From: an uncultured Methylococcus sp.
GTDB taxonomy: Bacteria; Pseudomonadota; Gammaproteobacteria; Methylococcales; Methylococcaceae
Reading direction: 5' to 3'
DNA: 49,524 bases
Assembly (NCBI GenBank): GCA_903835265.1
Contig: CAILMG010000087.1
Span: 1-49,524, forward strand
Within the stretch, counting starts at the first letter, position 1; each line of letters opens with the position of its first letter. The notes below the pieces were generated by a model. The model was not told the DNA's origin, ran no database searches, and saw only the letters and a list, made by a program, of their open reading frames with translations. Shown in pieces: positions 34,234 through 44,557 of this stretch. A program made the translations under genes and the position numbers.

Positions 34234-35138
34234 CGATGGAGATTCTCCTCATTGGCCAGGAAGGGCAACTCGCCTTCGAACTGGAAAGGACACTCGCATG
34301 TCTTGGCTCAGTGACTGCACTTGGACGCCAGAGCCCTATCCCCCTTGACCTTCAAGACCTCAAAGGCGTCAGCGCCATCGTTCGCGCCCTAAAACCAGAC
34401 CTCATCGTCAATGCCGCGGCTTATACCGCCGTCGACAACGCGGAATCTCACCAGGATCTCGCCTATCGCATCAATGCCGAGGCCGTCGCGCAGCTGGCAA
34501 AAGAGGCTCAGGGGCTCAAAATCCCCATCGTCCACTATTCAACCGACTATGTGTTTGATGGCCAATCGACTCATGCCTATCTCGAAGACGATCCCACCGG
34601 ACCTCTGAGTGTCTATGGCCACAGTAAGCTTCAGGGTGAAATCGCCTTAAGAGAGGCCGGGATTCCTCATCTTATTTTTAGGACCGCCTGGGTCTATGGC
34701 ATGAGAGGTCAAAACTTTCTCCAGACCATGCTGCGGCTGATGAAAGAAAGGGAGGTTCTATCGATTGTGGATGATCAGAGGGGCGCCCCGACCTGGTGCC
34801 GCCTCATCGCAGAAGCGACCACCCTCGCCCTCTCAAAATGCATCCATGAAGGACGCCTTCAATTGGGCCATCGCCAAGGAACCTATCATTTGACCGCCGG
34901 CGGTGAGACCACTTGGTACGGTTTTGCAGAAGCCATCCGTAAGCTTGGGATTGAAAGAGGATATTTACCCGAGGCGTGCGCCACGTTAAACGCCATTACC
35001 ACCGCACAATATCCAACGGCCGCCAGGCGTCCCCCTCATGCGGTCCTTGGAACTCAGAAATTGAGCGCGGCGTTCGGCATCCAACTGCCCACCTGGGATA
35101 AGGGCCTCGATCTCTGTCTCACGGCGATCGGGGGTTGA
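34230..35138 (+). CDS. rfbD: dTDP-4-dehydrorhamnose reductase
   Basis: About 302 residues. It is the last step, reducing the 4-keto group to give dTDP-L-rhamnose with NAD(P)H. The N-terminus reads I-L-L-I-G-Q-E-G-Q-L-A, a G-x-x-G-Q-L-G variant. N-A-A-A-Y-T-A-V-D-N-A-E, S-T-D-Y-V-F-D-G and Y-G-H-S-K-L-Q-G-E are family motifs. GTG 34230 overlaps the rfbC stop; ATG 34236 two codons later is equally likely. dnaE follows 10 bases after the stop. Confidence 0.95.
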   Translation: MTMEILLIGQEGQLAFELERTLACLGSVTALGRQSPIPLDLQDLKGVSAIVRALKPDLIVNAAAYTAVDNAESHQDLAYRINAEAVAQLAKEAQGLKIPIVHYSTDYVFDGQSTHAYLEDDPTGPLSVYGHSKLQGEIALREAGIPHLIFRTAWVYGMRGQNFLQTMLRLMKEREVLSIVDDQRGAPTWCRLIAEATTLALSKCIHEGRLQLGHRQGTYHLTAGGETTWYGFAEAIRKLGIERGYLPEACATLNAITTAQYPTAARRPPHAVLGTQKLSAAFGIQLPTWDKGLDLCLTAIGG

Positions 35139-35148
35139 GAGAAGACCG

Positions 35149-38100
35149 ATGGCTACCCCACGCTTTGTGCATCTTCGGCTCCATACGGAATATTCCCTGA
35201 TCGATGGCCTCATTGACGTCAAAGCGCTGACGAAGGCCACCGCCGCCATGGGGGCACCAGCCGTCGCCGTCACCGATCACGTCAATCTTTTTGCGCTCGT
35301 TAAGTTCTATAGCGCGGCCCAAGCTTCAGGCATCAAACCGATTGCAGGCGCTGATGTCATGATCATGAATCCCCTTGATCATGGCCAACCGACAACAGCA
35401 ACCCTCTTGGTTCAAAACCATCAGGGATATACCACCTTGACCCGGCTCATCTCGAGAGCCTACCGCGAAAATCAGCATCAGGGCATCCCCCAGATCATGA
35501 CCGAATGGCTGGAGCAGGAAAATGAAGGGCTACTGCTCCTTTCTGGCGCTCGTCAGGGTCAGATTGGAAGGGCCCTTCTTAGTGGCAAATTGCAGGAAGC
35601 CGAACGGCTGACGCAATACTGGCAAGGGCTTTTAGGTGACCGTTTTTATCTCGACATCCAACGCACCGGGAGACCCCAAGAAGAAGCCTATATTGCAGGT
35701 GCCCTTCATCTGTCATTGACCTTTGGGGTGCCTCTGGTCGCCACTCATGATGTCCGCTTTTTGACCCCGGATGAATTTGAGGCGCATGAGGCAAGAGTCT
35801 GTATCCATCAAGGTCGGGTGCTTGATGATCCAAGACGCCCAAAGGACTATACCGACCAACAATACCTTAAAACCCCTGAACAAATGGAAGTGCTTTTTAA
35901 AGACCTTCCTGAGGCCCTTGAAAACAGTGTCGAGATCGCTAAAAGGTGCAATCTTAAACTGACCCTTGGAGAAAACTTTCTACCGCAATTCCCGATTCCA
36001 GAGGGGATGACGACCCACCATTATTTTGCAAAGGTCTCAAGGGAGGGGCTTCAAGAGCGGCTGAAGATCCGCCCACCGGTCGGGTCAGGAAGCCCTCTTG
36101 AGCGGCTGACCGCTTATCAAGACCGCCTTGAGCTTGAAATCGACGTCATCAACCAGATGGGGTTTCCTGGCTACTTTCTCATTGTGGCCGACTTTATCCA
36201 GTGGGCGAAGCAGCAAGGCATTCCAGTCGGTCCAGGCCGAGGCTCGGGAGCTGGATCACTGGTCGCCTACGCCCTCAAAATCACCGATCTGGACCCCATT
36301 GAATTTGAGCTTCTGTTTGAACGATTCTTGAATCCAGAACGGGTCTCGATGCCCGACTTCGACGTTGATTTCTGCATGGAGCGTCGAGACGAAGTCATCG
36401 ATTATGTCGCGCGAACCTATGGCCGCGATCGGGTCTCCCAGATCATCACCTATGGCAGCATGGCGGCTAAGGCCGTGGTGCGCGATGTCGGGCGAGTCCT
36501 TGGGCATCCTTATGGATTTGTGGACCGCATCGCAAAACTCATCCCCTTTGAACTCGGCATGACCCTCGATAAGGCGCTCAAAGAAAGCGAGGATCTCAAA
36601 AAGCTCTATGAGGCGGATGAAGAGGTGCACGCACTCATCGACCTCGCTCAATCCCTCGAAGGCTTGGTCCGAAACGCTGGAAAACATGCGGGCGGCGTGG
36701 TCATCGCCCCCTCCGATCTGACCGATTTCAGCCCACTTTATTGCGAAGCGGGCGGCGCTAATCTTGTCACCCAATTCGACAAAGATGATGTCGAGGCCGT
36801 GGGTCTCGTGAAATTCGACTTTTTGGGGCTTCGCACCCTGACGATTATTGACTGGGCGCTTGAAACCATTAACCGAGAGCGAGCGATCAAGGGGGAGCCT
36901 CCCGTTGATATCAGTCTGATCCCGCTTGATGATGAACCCACCTTTGAACTTCTAAGAAGCTGTCAAACCACGGCTGTCTTTCAGCTGGAATCTCGAGGGA
37001 TGAAAGACCTCATCAAACGTCTCAGGCCCGATTCTTTTGAGGACGTCATCGCTCTCGTCGCGCTCTTTAGACCCGGTCCCCTCCAATCCGGCATGGTCGA
37101 TGACTATATCAACGTCAAACACGGGAAGCAGAAGGCTGAGTTTCCTCATCCCATTCTGGAACCGATCCTGAGGCCGACCAATGGGGTCATCGTCTATCAG
37201 GAGCAGGTCATGAAGATCGCCCAAGACATGGCTGGCTATACCCTCGGTGGTGCGGACCTTTTGCGTCGGGCGATGGGTAAACAGAAGCCTGAAGAAATGG
37301 CGAAGCAGCGAGAGATCTTTATCGAAGGCGCCACGGGTCTTGGCATTGCAGAAAAGATCTCAGGCTATATCTTCGACCTGATGGAAAAGTTCGCAGGCTA
37401 CGGCTTCAATAAATCCCATTCCGCCGCCTACGCCCTCGTCTCTTATCAGACGGCTTGGCTCAAGACCCACTTCCCATCCGATTTTATGGCCGCGGTGTTG
37501 TCCTCAGATATGGATAAGACCGACAAGGTCGTGGTCTTCATCGAGGAATGCCGCCAAATGAAGATCGACCTTCATCCACCCGACATCAACCGCTCGGTGT
37601 ATCGCTTTTCATCGCTTGAAGATCGTTCGATTCAGTACGGATTGGGGGCGATTAAAGGGGTGGGTGAAAACGCCATCAGCGAGATTCTTGAGGAGAGAAA
37701 GCGTCAGGGACCTTTTAGAGATCTCCATGATCTTTGTCGGAGGATCGATACCCGGAAGGCTAATCGACGGGTGCTTGAAGCGCTCATTAGAGCCGGCGCC
37801 CTCGATAGTATTGATCCCAATCGGGCCTATCACATGACTCAACTCAGTGAAGCCTTGAAGGCGGCTGAACAGCATGGCGTCATGACTCAAACAGGTCAAG
37901 GCGATCTCTTTGGGCTCCATGAAGAACCGTCCATAGCGCCCTCAAAGAGCGCCCCCCGAGAAGTCCCCCCGTGGTCAGAAGAGGAGCGGCTTGCGCAAGA
38001 AAAAGTGACGCTGGGTCTTTACTTGACCGGGCACCCGATTACTCAATTTGAGAACGATATCGCGGCCTTTATCACTGATCGTTTAGGGCCTCTTGTTGAA

Positions 38101-38661
38101 AAGCACGATCGATCAGGATCACAGGAAGCTTCCTTTGGCCGTCGCCAGGAAACCAAGGTCATCGTGGCAGGCCTGATCGTCGAACTTCGAACGAGGCAAA
38201 GCAAAACCGGTAAAAGGATGGCCTTTCTAACCCTTGATGACCGGACCGGCCGAATGGAAGTCGCGGTTTTTTCAGAAGCCCTTCAAAGAAACCGCGAACA
38301 CCTCATCAAAGATGCCCTTTTGGTGGTTGAAGGCAACCTCGGCTGGGATGACTTCCAGGGCCAATTACGATTAAGCGCTGAAACCCTAATGAGCATCGGG
38401 GAGGCCAGGGCTCAGTTTGCCCGGCGGCTTTTGATTCAGTGGCCGGAAGGAGATGTCGATCCCAAACGCGTTGAATCTTTAAAGGAAGCCCTTAAGCCCC
38501 ATCTCGGCGGCCACTGCCCGGTGTTCATTGATGTCAGAACCCAGGGGGCTATGTCGCGGGTGCAATTAGGTGATGATTGGCGCATACGCCCTGAGGAGCC
38601 TCTGATTTCAGAGCTCCATGCGCTTTTTGATGCCCCAAGGGTTCGTCTTCACTACCAGTGA
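35149..38661 (+). CDS. dnaE: DNA polymerase III alpha subunit
   Basis: 1170 residues, normal for the replicative enzyme. A PHP domain (about 1-275, starting L-R-L-H-T-E-Y-S-L-I-D-G) leads into the polymerase core. Catalytic aspartates lie in M-P-D-F-D-V-D-F-C (nt ~36352-36375), and G-R-G-S-G-A-G-S-L-V and N-K-S-H-S-A-A-Y are conserved palm/fingers segments. A helix-hairpin-helix region and an OB-fold (I-V-A-G-L-I-V-E, about 1004-1085) lie near the C-terminus. It is joined to the rhamnose operon by a 10-base gap, so it may be co-transcribed, although dnaE is normally with lpxB/rnhB or accA in Gammaproteobacteria. Confidence 0.97.
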   Translation: MATPRFVHLRLHTEYSLIDGLIDVKALTKATAAMGAPAVAVTDHVNLFALVKFYSAAQASGIKPIAGADVMIMNPLDHGQPTTATLLVQNHQGYTTLTRLISRAYRENQHQGIPQIMTEWLEQENEGLLLLSGARQGQIGRALLSGKLQEAERLTQYWQGLLGDRFYLDIQRTGRPQEEAYIAGALHLSLTFGVPLVATHDVRFLTPDEFEAHEARVCIHQGRVLDDPRRPKDYTDQQYLKTPEQMEVLFKDLPEALENSVEIAKRCNLKLTLGENFLPQFPIPEGMTTHHYFAKVSREGLQERLKIRPPVGSGSPLERLTAYQDRLELEIDVINQMGFPGYFLIVADFIQWAKQQGIPVGPGRGSGAGSLVAYALKITDLDPIEFELLFERFLNPERVSMPDFDVDFCMERRDEVIDYVARTYGRDRVSQIITYGSMAAKAVVRDVGRVLGHPYGFVDRIAKLIPFELGMTLDKALKESEDLKKLYEADEEVHALIDLAQSLEGLVRNAGKHAGGVVIAPSDLTDFSPLYCEAGGANLVTQFDKDDVEAVGLVKFDFLGLRTLTIIDWALETINRERAIKGEPPVDISLIPLDDEPTFELLRSCQTTAVFQLESRGMKDLIKRLRPDSFEDVIALVALFRPGPLQSGMVDDYINVKHGKQKAEFPHPILEPILRPTNGVIVYQEQVMKIAQDMAGYTLGGADLLRRAMGKQKPEEMAKQREIFIEGATGLGIAEKISGYIFDLMEKFAGYGFNKSHSAAYALVSYQTAWLKTHFPSDFMAAVLSSDMDKTDKVVVFIEECRQMKIDLHPPDINRSVYRFSSLEDRSIQYGLGAIKGVGENAISEILEERKRQGPFRDLHDLCRRIDTRKANRRVLEALIRAGALDSIDPNRAYHMTQLSEALKAAEQHGVMTQTGQGDLFGLHEEPSIAPSKSAPREVPPWSEEERLAQEKVTLGLYLTGHPITQFENDIAAFITDRLGPLVEKHDRSGSQEASFGRRQETKVIVAGLIVELRTRQSKTGKRMAFLTLDDRTGRMEVAVFSEALQRNREHLIKDALLVVEGNLGWDDFQGQLRLSAETLMSIGEARAQFARRLLIQWPEGDVDPKRVESLKEALKPHLGGHCPVFIDVRTQGAMSRVQLGDDWRIRPEEPLISELHALFDAPRVRLHYQ

Positions 38662-38666
38662 CAGGC

Positions 38667-38685
38667 CGCTAAAAACCCTTTAGCG
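38667..38685. terminator. Small hairpin at the dnaE end
   Basis: CGCTAAA (38667-38673) and TTTAGCG (38679-38685) pair around a 5-base loop, 5 bases after the dnaE stop and overlapping the end of the convergent small gene. The stem is short and no T-run follows, so termination is only possible. Confidence 0.3.
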
Positions 38686-38973
38686 ATCCGCTTTAGAATC
38701 ACGAGACTTTTTCGCCCACGAAGAACGTCCGTAGGCATAGCCCACAAACGTCCAGGTCAAAAGCGCCGCTATAAAACGAAGCTTCCAGTTCCCTTCAAGG
38801 CTGAAAGGATGCCCGAAATGGGCGTACTGGAAAACGCCAAGAGAAAAGAACAACATGAACCCGCCCCACCTCAAAACGCCATGCGACCAAATATAGGCGT
38901 TCCTGCCGCGGGCTCGAATCGACTCCCATTCAGCCTCCTGGTCGCTTGAGCCTCTTGCTCTGTGATCGGTCAT
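38680..38973 (-). CDS. Small two-span membrane protein of unknown function
   Basis: 97 residues. Two hydrophobic segments are visible ([16 protein letters not shown] and [15 protein letters not shown]), with a charged N-terminus and a Lys/Arg-rich C-terminus. I do not recognise a family. Its ATG overlaps the ugd stop (ATGA), which supports real expression and suggests an envelope-polysaccharide context (inference). Confidence 0.7.
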   Translation of the reverse strand: MTDHRARGSSDQEAEWESIRARGRNAYIWSHGVLRWGGFMLFFSLGVFQYAHFGHPFSLEGNWKLRFIAALLTWTFVGYAYGRSSWAKKSRDSKADR

Positions 38974-40319
38974 CCGTTCAGGGGAACCCGAACGGAATCG
39001 CCGCGGCCAATTCCGAAATATTCAAAGCCCATCGTCTTCAGGGAGACCGGATCATAGAGATTACGACCATCAAAGATCGCAGGATGGGTCAGCGTCGCCT
39101 TGATGAGATCGAAATCGGGACTCCTAAAGACATTCCATTCGGTCACAATCACTAACGCATCCGCTCCTTGCAGCGCCTCTTCAGGGCCTTTGACCAGCTG
39201 GAGTTCAGGCTGATCGACAAAAATCCGCCGAGCCTCCTCCATCGCCACCGGATCAAAGGCCCTGACCCTTGCACCCTTTCCAAGGAGCTGCTCAATCAGG
39301 GTCCGACTGGAGGCCTCTCGCATGTCATCGGTATTCGGCTTGAACGCCAAACCCCAGATAGCAAAGGTTTTTCCTTCAAGATCCCCGTTGAAATAATCAA
39401 CGACTTTCTCAAAGAGCCTGAGTTTCTGTCGCTGATTGACATCCTCCACGGCTTTCAACAGTTGCGCAGAATACTGAACATCGCGCGCGGTTCTTTCTAA
39501 GGCCTTGACGTCCTTAGGGAAACAGGAACCCCCATAACCACAACCGGGGTAGATGAAGTGATAGCCGATCCTTGGGTCTGAGCCGATACCGACCCTCACC
39601 TTCTCGATATCAGCCCCCAAACGTTCTGCCAGATTCGCCAACTCATTCATAAAGCTAATTTTCGTTGCCAGCATCGCATTGGCCGCGTATTTGGTGAGTT
39701 CTGCTGAACGGATGTCCATGCAGACCAGACGATCATGATTACGGTTGAAGGGGGCGTAAAGGGCCCTCAACAGTTCGGTCGTCCTTGGATTATCGGTTCC
39801 AATCACGATACGATCGGGTTTCATGAAATCTTCGATCGCCGCGCCTTCTTTTAGAAACTCAGGATTAGAGACGACATCGAATTCCATCTTGGCCTGACGT
39901 TCCGACAGCGCAGATTCGATCGTTGATCGGACGCGATCTGCAGTCCCCACGGGCACCGTCGATTTATTAACGACAATCCGGTAATCGTTCATTCTTTCAC
40001 CGATACTCCGGGCCACGGCCGTCACATACTGAAGATCGGCCGAGCCATCTTCATCCGGGGGCGTCCCCACCGCAATAAATTGAAAAAGGCCATGGCGAAC
40101 GCCTTCATCGATATCGGTGGTGAAATGAAGGCGACCGGCCTCCCGGTTGCCGGCAATCATGAGATCAAGGCCCGGTTCGTGGATTGGGATTTCTCCCCCG
40201 TTCAATCGATCGATCTTCGCCTGATCGATGTCCACACACACCACGTCATTGCCGACTTCGGCAAGACAAGCCCCCGTCACCAGGCCTACATAGCCGGATC
40301 CAAAAATCGTGACTTTCAT
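38970..40319 (-). CDS. ugd: UDP-glucose 6-dehydrogenase
   Basis: 449 residues. It oxidises UDP-glucose to UDP-glucuronate with two NAD, supplying envelope polysaccharides. [12 protein letters not shown] is the NAD-binding loop. N-P-E-F-L-K-E-G and the catalytic Cys in Y-G-G-S-C-F-P-K-D are unmistakable. It follows metZ by about 45 bases on the same strand and faces the dnaE end beyond the coupled small membrane gene. A GDP-mannose dehydrogenase is less likely because of the family-specific C-terminal [11 protein letters not shown]. Confidence 0.96.
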   Translation of the reverse strand: MKVTIFGSGYVGLVTGACLAEVGNDVVCVDIDQAKIDRLNGGEIPIHEPGLDLMIAGNREAGRLHFTTDIDEGVRHGLFQFIAVGTPPDEDGSADLQYVTAVARSIGERMNDYRIVVNKSTVPVGTADRVRSTIESALSERQAKMEFDVVSNPEFLKEGAAIEDFMKPDRIVIGTDNPRTTELLRALYAPFNRNHDRLVCMDIRSAELTKYAANAMLATKISFMNELANLAERLGADIEKVRVGIGSDPRIGYHFIYPGCGYGGSCFPKDVKALERTARDVQYSAQLLKAVEDVNQRQKLRLFEKVVDYFNGDLEGKTFAIWGLAFKPNTDDMREASSRTLIEQLLGKGARVRAFDPVAMEEARRIFVDQPELQLVKGPEEALQGADALVIVTEWNVFRSPDFDLIKATLTHPAIFDGRNLYDPVSLKTMGFEYFGIGRGDSVRVPLNG

Positions 40320-40364
40320 AACGTCTTATTGTTGGTTAAAACCTGTTCGCGAAAGGCTTAGCGG

Positions 40365-41546
40365 CTAAAGCCCACGCAACAAATCATTTTTAATATCATC
40401 CATGTGCTCGAGACCTACTGCAATCCGAATCAGTCCTTCGGTGATGCCTGCGGCCTGTCGCTCTAGATCGGTGAGACGACCGTGGGTGGTCGTTGCTGGG
40501 TGCGTGATCGTGGTTTTAACGTCACCCAGATTGGCCGTAATCGAGAGCATCTTGGTCTGATCGATCATCGCCCACGCAGCTTCCCGTCCGCCCTCCACTT
40601 CAAAACTCACGATCCCCCCGCCAGAGGACTGTTGGCTTCTTGCCAAGGCCACCTGGGGGTGGCTATCAAGCCCCGGATAATGGACTTCGCGGACAAAGGA
40701 TTGCTCTTTAAGCCATTCTGCCAGTTTTTGGGCGTTTTCGCTGTGAGCGCGCATCCTAAGGTTCAAGGTTTCAAGCCCTTTTAGAAAAACCCAGGCATTA
40801 AAGGGGCTCATAGCAGGACCCCCGGTTCTTAGGAAGGGATAAATCCCCTTTTCCAGCAATTCGTGACTGCCCACCAAGGCCCCGCCTACACAGCGTCCTT
40901 GACCATCGAGGTATTTGGTGGCTGAGTGGATGATGAGGTCGGCGCCCATCTCCAGGGGCCGCTGGAGGGCGGGTGTGCAAAAACAATTATCAACCGCGAG
41001 GAGCGCCCCATGGTCATGGGCCAAGGTCGCCAACTGCCGAATATCCGCAATCTCGGTCAGGGGATTCGAGGGTGTTTCAAGGACTAAAAGTCTCGTATTG
41101 GGCCGCATCGCAGCCTCCCAGGCCGAGAGCTCGGTCAACTTGACGAAGGTCGTCTCAACACCGAACTTCCCAAGGAAGTTCTGAAAAAGAAGGACGGTAT
41201 TACCAAAGACGCTCCTCGAGCAGACCACATGATCGCCGGCTTTTAGAAGGCCAAAGGCCATGCTCGCTATGGCCGCCATCCCAGAAGCCATGGCGAGACA
41301 ACGCTCGCCTCCTTCAAGCGCCGCGAGGCGCTCCTCGAAGGTCCTGACCGTGGGGTTAGTGAATCTTGAATAGATATTGCCGGGAGTTTTTCCAGAGAAC
41401 CTCAGCGCAGCTTCCTCGGCAGAATGAAAAACATAGCTTGAGGTCGGGAAAATCGGCTCGGCATGCTCCCCTTCCGGCGTCCTGTGTTGTCCAGCCCGAA
41501 TCGCTCTCGTTTCAGGGTGATAATCGCTCCAATCAATGTCGTCCAT
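40365..41546 (-). CDS. metZ: O-succinylhomoserine sulfhydrylase
   Basis: 393 residues. It is a PLP enzyme making homocysteine directly from O-succinylhomoserine and sulfide. The PLP lysine is in H-S-A-T-K-Y-L-D-G, followed by G-Q-G-R-C-V-G-G-A, typical of MetZ rather than MetB. The N-terminus (Y-H-P-E-T-R-A-I-R-A-G) also fits. Its position 11 bases after purF is the standard pseudomonad-type arrangement, which supports MetZ over other members of the Cys/Met PLP family. Confidence 0.95.
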   Translation of the reverse strand: MDDIDWSDYHPETRAIRAGQHRTPEGEHAEPIFPTSSYVFHSAEEAALRFSGKTPGNIYSRFTNPTVRTFEERLAALEGGERCLAMASGMAAIASMAFGLLKAGDHVVCSRSVFGNTVLLFQNFLGKFGVETTFVKLTELSAWEAAMRPNTRLLVLETPSNPLTEIADIRQLATLAHDHGALLAVDNCFCTPALQRPLEMGADLIIHSATKYLDGQGRCVGGALVGSHELLEKGIYPFLRTGGPAMSPFNAWVFLKGLETLNLRMRAHSENAQKLAEWLKEQSFVREVHYPGLDSHPQVALARSQQSSGGGIVSFEVEGGREAAWAMIDQTKMLSITANLGDVKTTITHPATTTHGRLTDLERQAAGITEGLIRIAVGLEHMDDIKNDLLRGL

Positions 41547-41557
41547 GGCTATCGTTC

Positions 41558-43066
41558 CTATCCCGCGTTGTGGAGCCCGATCGTGCTATCAGAGCCTTCT
41601 CGCTTCAACTTCGCCCGATCATTACGGTGGTCACTCAAGCGATCGAGATAGGCCTGATTCACATCACCGGTGACATAGCGCCCATCAAAACAGGACGTAT
41701 CAAACTGCTTGATATCAGGATTGCCGCGCTGAACCGCCGCAATCAGGTCATTGAGATCTTGATAGATCAGCCAATCACAGCCCAAGGCCTTCTCGACTTC
41801 GGCCTCGGAGCGGTCATGCGCAATCAATTCCTCGGCGGCCGGCATGTCGATGCCGTAAACATTGGGGTAACGGACCGGTGGCGCCGCCGAGGCGAAATAG
41901 ACTTTGTTAGCCCCCGCATCTCGAGCCATCTGGATGATCTGCTCGGAGGTGGTCCCCCGAACAATCGAATCATCCACCAACAGCACATTGCGCCCCTTAA
42001 ATTCCATGCCGATGGCATTTAGCTTCTGGCGAACCGATTTCTTCCTTAAGAGCTGCCCGGGCATGATGAACGTCCGGCCGATATAGCGGTTCTTAATAAA
42101 ACCTTCCCGAAATTTGATACCCAATTTGTTGGCTAACTGAAGGGCTGAGGTCCGACTGGTATCGGGAATCGGGATGACGACATCAATGTCATGATCGGGT
42201 CTTAGCTTTTGAATCTTGTCAGCCAGTTTGTCGCCCATCCGGCGCCGCGCCTTGTAGACCGAGATATTGTCAAGAATCGAATCGGGCCTTGCAAAATAGA
42301 CGTACTCGAAAATACAGGGTGACAAGCGGGTGTCCTTGGCGCACTGCTGATGGTGGAGGGTCCCATTCCGCTCGATAAAAATAGCCTCCCCAGGAGCGAC
42401 GTTACGAACCGTGGTAAATCCAAGGACATCAAGCGCCACACTCTCAGAAGCGAACATGTAATCAGTCCCCTGATCGGTCTTCCTCTCGCCATAGACTAAG
42501 GGCCTAATCCCGTGGGGATCGCGGAAGGCGAGAACGCCAAAACCGGTGATCATCGCCACCACGGAATAGGCCCCCCGACAGCGCTGGTGGACAGCAGAGA
42601 CGGCTCTGAACACATCACTTGGCGTGATGCGAAGCTTCCCAATCTCATGCAGTTCATGGGCAAAAACATTCAACAGGACTTCAGAATCCGAATCCGTATT
42701 GAGATGCCGCTGATCTTGCAGGAAGAGCTCCTTCTTGAGGACTTCCGCATTGGTCAGATTGCCATTGTGCGCCAGCGTGATGCCATAGGGTGAATTGACG
42801 TAAAAGGGTTGTGCCTCTGCCGTACTGGTACAGCCCGCCGTGGGGTAACGAACATGGGCAATCCCCATGCTGCCTCTAAGATTCACCATGTGTCGGGTGT
42901 GAAAGACATCCCGAACCAGACCACTGCCTTTCCTCAAATGAAACCGGTCACCTTCACAGGTCACAATACCCGCGGCGTCCTGGCCCCGGTGCTGAAGAAC
43001 GGTCAGGGCCTCATAGAGTTCCTGATTCACATCCCTTGAAGAGACAATCCCTGCAATTCCACACAT
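41558..43066 (-). CDS. purF: Amidophosphoribosyltransferase
   Basis: 502 residues. It is the first committed step of purine synthesis: glutamine amide nitrogen is added to PRPP. The N-terminal M-C-G-I-A-G-I-V has the nucleophile Cys2 after Met removal, so there is no propeptide. The PRPP loop is [12 protein letters not shown] in the C-terminal half. It lies between cvpA (20 bases) and metZ (11 bases), the usual order. Confidence 0.97.
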   Translation of the reverse strand: MCGIAGIVSSRDVNQELYEALTVLQHRGQDAAGIVTCEGDRFHLRKGSGLVRDVFHTRHMVNLRGSMGIAHVRYPTAGCTSTAEAQPFYVNSPYGITLAHNGNLTNAEVLKKELFLQDQRHLNTDSDSEVLLNVFAHELHEIGKLRITPSDVFRAVSAVHQRCRGAYSVVAMITGFGVLAFRDPHGIRPLVYGERKTDQGTDYMFASESVALDVLGFTTVRNVAPGEAIFIERNGTLHHQQCAKDTRLSPCIFEYVYFARPDSILDNISVYKARRRMGDKLADKIQKLRPDHDIDVVIPIPDTSRTSALQLANKLGIKFREGFIKNRYIGRTFIMPGQLLRKKSVRQKLNAIGMEFKGRNVLLVDDSIVRGTTSEQIIQMARDAGANKVYFASAAPPVRYPNVYGIDMPAAEELIAHDRSEAEVEKALGCDWLIYQDLNDLIAAVQRGNPDIKQFDTSCFDGRYVTGDVNQAYLDRLSDHRNDRAKLKREGSDSTIGLHNAG

Positions 43067-43086
43067 ATCAATCGTCGCTCGTTGGT

Positions 43087-43599
43087 TCAGTGAGAAGAAG
43101 TTCGTTGTTCAAGCTTAGGAACGAATCCTGGAGGAAGATGGGATTCAAGCCACAGCGCCATACTCTGGAACAAGGGGATCAGCTGTGATGACTGCCAAAG
43201 CGGCTCCTTAGGGAGTGGGGTCGTCCGAGCGAGGAAGACCAATACGGTGATCAAAAGAGCCCCGCGTGCGATCCCAAAGAGGAGACCTGCGAGCCGATCA
43301 ATCCCTGAAAGCCCGGTCGATTCAAGGAGTCTAGTCAGTAAAAAACCAAGCATCCCGGAGAGAACCAAGGTCAAGATAAAGAGAAGACCAAAGGCTGCTG
43401 CAACCCGTGCGGTCGGCGAGGGAATGATGGATTCAAGCGACACCGCCAACGCTGGACTGAAACGAATCCCTGCCCAGATCGCAAGGCCCCAGGCCATCAA
43501 AGACACCACTTCCTTCACCAAACCCCTGAACAGCCCCACGAGGCCCGAGATCCCCATCACGGCGACCATCACCACATCCACCCAATTAAACGGGATCAT
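43087..43599 (-). CDS. cvpA: Colicin V production / CvpA-family membrane protein
   Basis: 170 residues with four membrane segments. Start M-I-P-F-N-W-V-D and the early motif G-L-F-R-G-L-V-K-E are typical. It is an inner-membrane protein upstream of purF in most Gammaproteobacteria; its biochemical role is unclear. It follows dedD by about 50 bases. Confidence 0.95.
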   Translation of the reverse strand: MIPFNWVDVVMVAVMGISGLVGLFRGLVKEVVSLMAWGLAIWAGIRFSPALAVSLESIIPSPTARVAAAFGLLFILTLVLSGMLGFLLTRLLESTGLSGIDRLAGLLFGIARGALLITVLVFLARTTPLPKEPLWQSSQLIPLFQSMALWLESHLPPGFVPKLEQRTSSH

Positions 43600-43648
43600 C
43601 GGACCTTTTTTCCTTGGTTTTTGATGCCTCGACCATGCCTTAAGATCT

Positions 43649-44557
43649 TCAATGGGTCTGGAGAATCATTCCCTTCACGCCATCTTGCTCCGAGAGTTGC
43701 TTTTGGACCTGCTCCGCTTTTTGATGGTCAAAACCAGGGCCGACCGTCACCCGGTAAATCTTCCCATTGGAGGTCTCAATCGTCTGGACCCTCACCGGGA
43801 GATTTCGCTTTTTAATCTTCTCCGCAAGGGTTCGTGCATTATTTTCATCGCTGAAGGTTCCCGCTTGAACCAGATAGGCCGAGGGGTGAGAGGCAGCTGC
43901 TGGGGTCGGGCTGGTCACCAAAGGTTTTTTGACTGGGTCTTGGGCGGCCGGAGCGACCTTCTTCTGGGCCTTGGTCACCGTTTCAGGGGAATGTGTGGCC
44001 GTTTTGCTTCCCTCGGAAGGCTCGGGCTTTTTCGGCGCCGGCTTCTCACGATCCTTTGGGGTGGATGGCTTTGATTTGCTGACCGTCGCCGAATGGTCAC
44101 TTGGAAGCTGCGCGGCTTTAGCTGCCGGCGGTTTCGATTTCTTGGGGGCTTCCAGCGAGGTCGACACGCCGGTTGGGAGCTCCTGAGGCATCGGCTTCAA
44201 AGGGACTTCTGATTCGTCCTCCGCATCCACAGCAGCTGGTATGTCCTTTTTCAAAGACGGCTCCGCCTTTGGGGCCTTGGCGGGAGTTTCATCCGTCAAC
44301 GGCACCATCTCGTATTTTCTCTTCTTGGGCGGTTTCGGCGCCTGGGTTGCTGCTGGTTCATCGGCTTCAGGCTCCAAAACCACGTCTGCCGATCGCTCCA
44401 TCGCACCCGGCAGCGCCAGCGGCTGAGGCATCATGGCCTCCGGCAGGGCCCCGTCTTTCTTGCCATCCTTATCTTCGAAGAAGTAAGGAACAATCATGAT
44501 CAGAAGGACCGATACGATGGCCGCACCGATGAGTCGTCGTTTTAAATCTTCATCCAT
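43649..44557 (-). CDS. dedD: SPOR-domain cell-division protein, DedD-like
   Basis: 302 residues. A short cytosolic start (M-D-E-D-L-K-R-R-L-I-G-A) leads to one membrane helix (about 13-28). A Pro/Lys/Ala-rich periplasmic linker of ~190 residues follows, and a C-terminal SPOR domain (about 225-302, Y-L-V-Q-A-G-T-F then V-T-V-G-P-G-F) binds glycan strands lacking peptides at the septum. ATG 44557 has GGGAGAGG upstream and gives the classic DedD N-terminus; the upstream part of the frame overlaps folC and is rejected. Eight bases overlap the folC end. Confidence 0.93.
   Translation of the reverse strand: MDEDLKRRLIGAAIVSVLLIMIVPYFFEDKDGKKDGALPEAMMPQPLALPGAMERSADVVLEPEADEPAATQAPKPPKKRKYEMVPLTDETPAKAPKAEPSLKKDIPAAVDAEDESEVPLKPMPQELPTGVSTSLEAPKKSKPPAAKAAQLPSDHSATVSKSKPSTPKDREKPAPKKPEPSEGSKTATHSPETVTKAQKKVAPAAQDPVKKPLVTSPTPAAASHPSAYLVQAGTFSDENNARTLAEKIKKRNLPVRVQTIETSNGKIYRVTVGPGFDHQKAEQVQKQLSEQDGVKGMILQTH

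Noticed and set aside
41366-42022. 218-codon plus-strand frame across the metZ/purF junction
   Set aside because: Antisense to two conserved genes with no protein-family features.
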